64,000 nt of DNA, from NCBI RefSeq assembly GCF_003991425.1, contig NZ_CP034346.1, positions 2,765,501 to 2,829,500 of the forward strand. Direction: 5' to 3'. Shown one piece after another: positions 62,064 to 64,000 of this stretch; the stretch's first letter is position 1; each line of letters opens with the position of its first letter. This stretch comes from Paenibacillus lutimineralis (GTDB lineage Bacteria; Bacillota; Bacilli; Paenibacillales; Paenibacillaceae). The notes under the pieces are model-generated. The model saw only the letters and a program-made list of their open reading frames with translations, did not search any database and was not told where the DNA came from. The translations under genes and the position numbers were made by a program.

Positions 62064-63251
62064 ATGAAATACAGATTCACTGTAATGTTTCTTATTGTAT
62101 TGTGTGGCATGATATCGATCGCTGCCTTCAATCCGATTATCGGTCCGCTATCCCGAAATTTGGGTCTTAGCGAGCTTCAGTCGGGATGTCTGGTGTCGGT
62201 AGCAGGTCTTTGCTGGCTGCTTGGAGGGTACTTCTGGGAGAAACAAACCTTCATGAGCAGGAAGAAGATGCTGGCGTCCATTATGTTCGTCTATTTGATC
62301 ACGCTGGTCGTATTTGCTCTGCTTGCCGATTATGCAGCAGATCACTGGCAGGGTTCGTCGGGGCTATTCTGGATTTTCTTCCTGCTGCGCGCTGTCGCAG
62401 GCTTTTTCTTCGGCGGAATTCCGGCTAAGGCGCAATCTTATGTAATGGGATGGACAACACAAGAGACGCGGACGAAGGGGATGGCTTTATTCGGAGCGGC
62501 GAACGGACTCGGGTTCGTATTAGGCCCGGCGATGAGCGGAGGCATGGCGTCGATTGGACTGACCGCTCCGATGTACGCTGTAGCCATAATGCTTGCCCTG
62601 ATGATGATTCTACTGGGGTTGTTGATCAAGGACGAACCGGAACAGAAGACGATCCGTAGCGCCAAGGCTTCTTCACTCTCGCCGCTGGACGGAAGAATTC
62701 GCCTGTATCTATGGACCGGTCTGATGCTCTCTTTTGCCTTGAATATTGTTCAAGTGACAATTGGTTTCTATGTCCAGGACAATCTTGGATATGATGCCCG
62801 CCAGGCCACACAATTGATCGGGCTGGGACTGGCTCTGTCAGGAGTCATGGTCGTACTCTCACAGATCGTAATCAGTAAGCTGAAGTGGAAGTCTGATCAT
62901 GTGCTGCGGGTTGGATTGCTGTTCGTTGTACTCGGACTGCTGGGGCTTGTCGCTTTCATCCGCTATGCCTATGTCGATTTCCTTCTTCTCGGAATCGGGA
63001 TTGGCTTTACATTGTTAGGCTATAGTGCAGGAGCGTCGCTGGCCGTACGGGATGAGGAACAGCGGAGTGTCGCTTCCTATATCGCTGCTTTGCAGGGAGG
63101 GGGTTCCTTCCTGGGACCTGTGACAGGAACCGCATTATATACGGCAAATATAGCCGCTCCATATTCGTTCTGTGTGCTGTTGATCTGTGTGACCGGGCTC
63201 TTCTCATTAAGAAGAAAGACGGTTCGTGTTCCATCTGACCTATCACAATAA
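62064..63251 (+). CDS. MFS transporter, probably iron-regulated siderophore exporter
   Basis: A 395-residue transporter with about twelve helices. The N-terminal region has GLSELQSGCLVSVAGLCWLLGG and the loop SRKKML (a degenerate RxGRR motif). A Fur box at 61998-62016 indicates iron repression, and an iron-siderophore-binding-protein remnant follows 60 bases later. Export of a siderophore, or of an unused siderophore or drug, is inferred from regulation and neighbours only. The start follows AGGAGTG. Confidence 0.82.
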   Translation: MKYRFTVMFLIVLCGMISIAAFNPIIGPLSRNLGLSELQSGCLVSVAGLCWLLGGYFWEKQTFMSRKKMLASIMFVYLITLVVFALLADYAADHWQGSSGLFWIFFLLRAVAGFFFGGIPAKAQSYVMGWTTQETRTKGMALFGAANGLGFVLGPAMSGGMASIGLTAPMYAVAIMLALMMILLGLLIKDEPEQKTIRSAKASSLSPLDGRIRLYLWTGLMLSFALNIVQVTIGFYVQDNLGYDARQATQLIGLGLALSGVMVVLSQIVISKLKWKSDHVLRVGLLFVVLGLLGLVAFIRYAYVDFLLLGIGIGFTLLGYSAGASLAVRDEEQRSVASYIAALQGGGSFLGPVTGTALYTANIAAPYSFCVLLICVTGLFSLRRKTVRVPSDLSQ

Positions 63252-63311
63252 GACTTCAAATGAAGCGCGCGAGAAGGAAACAAGAAGGGAAATTATAAAT
63301 AAGGGAGTAGG

Positions 63312-63977
63312 TTGGATCCAAACACTCTCATCGGCGGTTGGTTCCAGACTGAAGTGGATGTAGAGGCCGTGATGGCAGCCGAACCGGACTTGATTCTGGC
63401 TGGCCCAACGCAGGAGAAAATCTATGATCAACTGTCAAAGATCGCCCCGACCGTTAGGGTTCCGTATGGATTTAACGCTTTTCGGGACCGCTTTGCTTTT
63501 GTCTCCGAAGTGCTGGATAAGCATAAGGAAATGGAGGACTGGACGGCGGAATACGAAGCTCAAGCTACGAAGGACAAGGAGAGAATTCTAGCAAAGACCG
63601 GGACAGAGACGTTCGCGATCATCGAGGCGACGCAGAAGGAGATTAGAATTTATTCCCGCACCGGCATTGCTGATATGATCTATAACGATCTCCAGCTTCC
63701 ACAAGCCCTGGGCCTGCCCGAGCCAGACGCATGGGGCGGCAAAGGGACCAGCCTTGAGGGGCTGTCCACGCTGAATCCTGATCATCTGATTTTGATGGCC
63801 GATAGCTCGGACAACGTACTGGAGAAGAGCAGTATCTGGAACAGCCTGAAGGCCGTCCAGGCAGGCAAGATATATCGTATGACAAGCCGCCAGAATTACA
63901 ATGAAGCCTTCTTTGCCCTGGGCAAGAAATCGCTGATGAACCAGCTTGTCGAGGATATCCTGAAAGGCTCGCAATAA
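63312..63977 (+). pseudogene. Iron-siderophore substrate-binding protein lacking its N-terminal part
   Basis: A 221-residue frame beginning at TTG 63312, after a GGGAG site. It matches the second half of FeuA/FhuD-type binding proteins: GGWFQTEVDVEAVMAAEPDL, then a C-terminal lobe ending QNYNEAFFALGKKSL. Normal proteins have about 310 residues. The signal peptide, lipobox and first-lobe region (about 90-110 residues) are missing, and only 60 bases separate it from the upstream gene. It cannot be exported as it stands, so it is probably a deletion remnant; the frame itself is intact. Confidence 0.75.
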
Positions 63978-64000
63978 GCGTTTTGTGGAGGAGGGATTCA

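Noticed and set aside
1..64000. CRISPR array, rRNA, intact tRNA or toxin-antitoxin pair
   Set aside because: I saw no regularly spaced repeats, no rRNA-like sequence, no complete tRNA cloverleaf and no recognisable toxin-antitoxin pair. A covariance search would be decisive for tRNA and riboswitches.

Overview
The window looks like chromosome of a Paenibacillus-type member of the Bacillota. The evidence is three YesM/YesN two-component systems each tied to a sugar ABC importer, purine-rich AGGAGG ribosome sites, Bacillus-like orthologues (CatE, YwnB, YeeI, BceRSAB types) and cre- and Fur-like sites. No rRNA, intact tRNA, CRISPR array or complete mobile element was seen. All functions come from motifs and family resemblance; no database search was run.

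Layout. 0-1.9 kb: the end of an AI-2E-family exporter and two unrecognised genes. 1.9-8.9 kb: an Rrf2 repressor gene and a catE-ywnB-like operon share one 19-bp operator (TGTAAC-N7-RTTACA, three copies over two promoters), but a complete BceRSAB-type peptide-resistance module lies between them. 9.0-17.2 kb: an importer, a YesM/YesN pair and a GH88 unsaturated glucuronyl hydrolase, probably for glycosaminoglycan- or polysaccharide-derived unsaturated disaccharides. 17.2-19.7 kb: a potassium-channel relic, a MerR regulator that appears to start at ATA under a MerR-type promoter with a 19-bp spacer, a DUF6273-like protein and a repeat-like non-coding stretch. 19.7-29.1 kb: a run of small enzymes, including nucleotidyltransferases, GNAT acetyltransferases, hydrolases, a RidA protein, a TetM/EF-G-like GTPase and YeeI.

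29.1-32.7 kb: a foreign-looking VanR/VanS/VanZ-type cassette without vanHAX. A 23-nt operator-like repeat occurs before vanR and again after vanZ, where it faces a frameshifted IS3 transposase relic. 32.7-36.3 kb: PAP2 phosphatase, YdeI-like, APH-like, VOC and YHYH-domain proteins. 36.3-45.7 kb: a YesM/YesN pair divergent from an Lpl/Ytc-type importer with a debranching-enzyme-like glycosidase. 45.7-48.6 kb: an AT-rich prophage scar with a tRNA-like relic, a secreted kelch-cohesin protein and a broken terminase small subunit containing an FtsK-gamma-like domain.

48.6-57.5 kb: a GNAT enzyme, a Crp/Fnr regulator and a third importer with YesN/YesM but no enzyme. 57.6-60.7 kb: a HAD phosphatase, a Bcr-type drug exporter, a GNAT enzyme and a HAD gene relic. 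60.8-64 kb: an AraC regulator, then a Fur-box-preceded MFS transporter and an iron-siderophore-binding protein lacking its N-terminal part.

The most distinctive observations are the split Rrf2 regulon, the Van-type cassette with an orphan operator, the MerR gene with a non-canonical start, and the chimeric terminase remnant.
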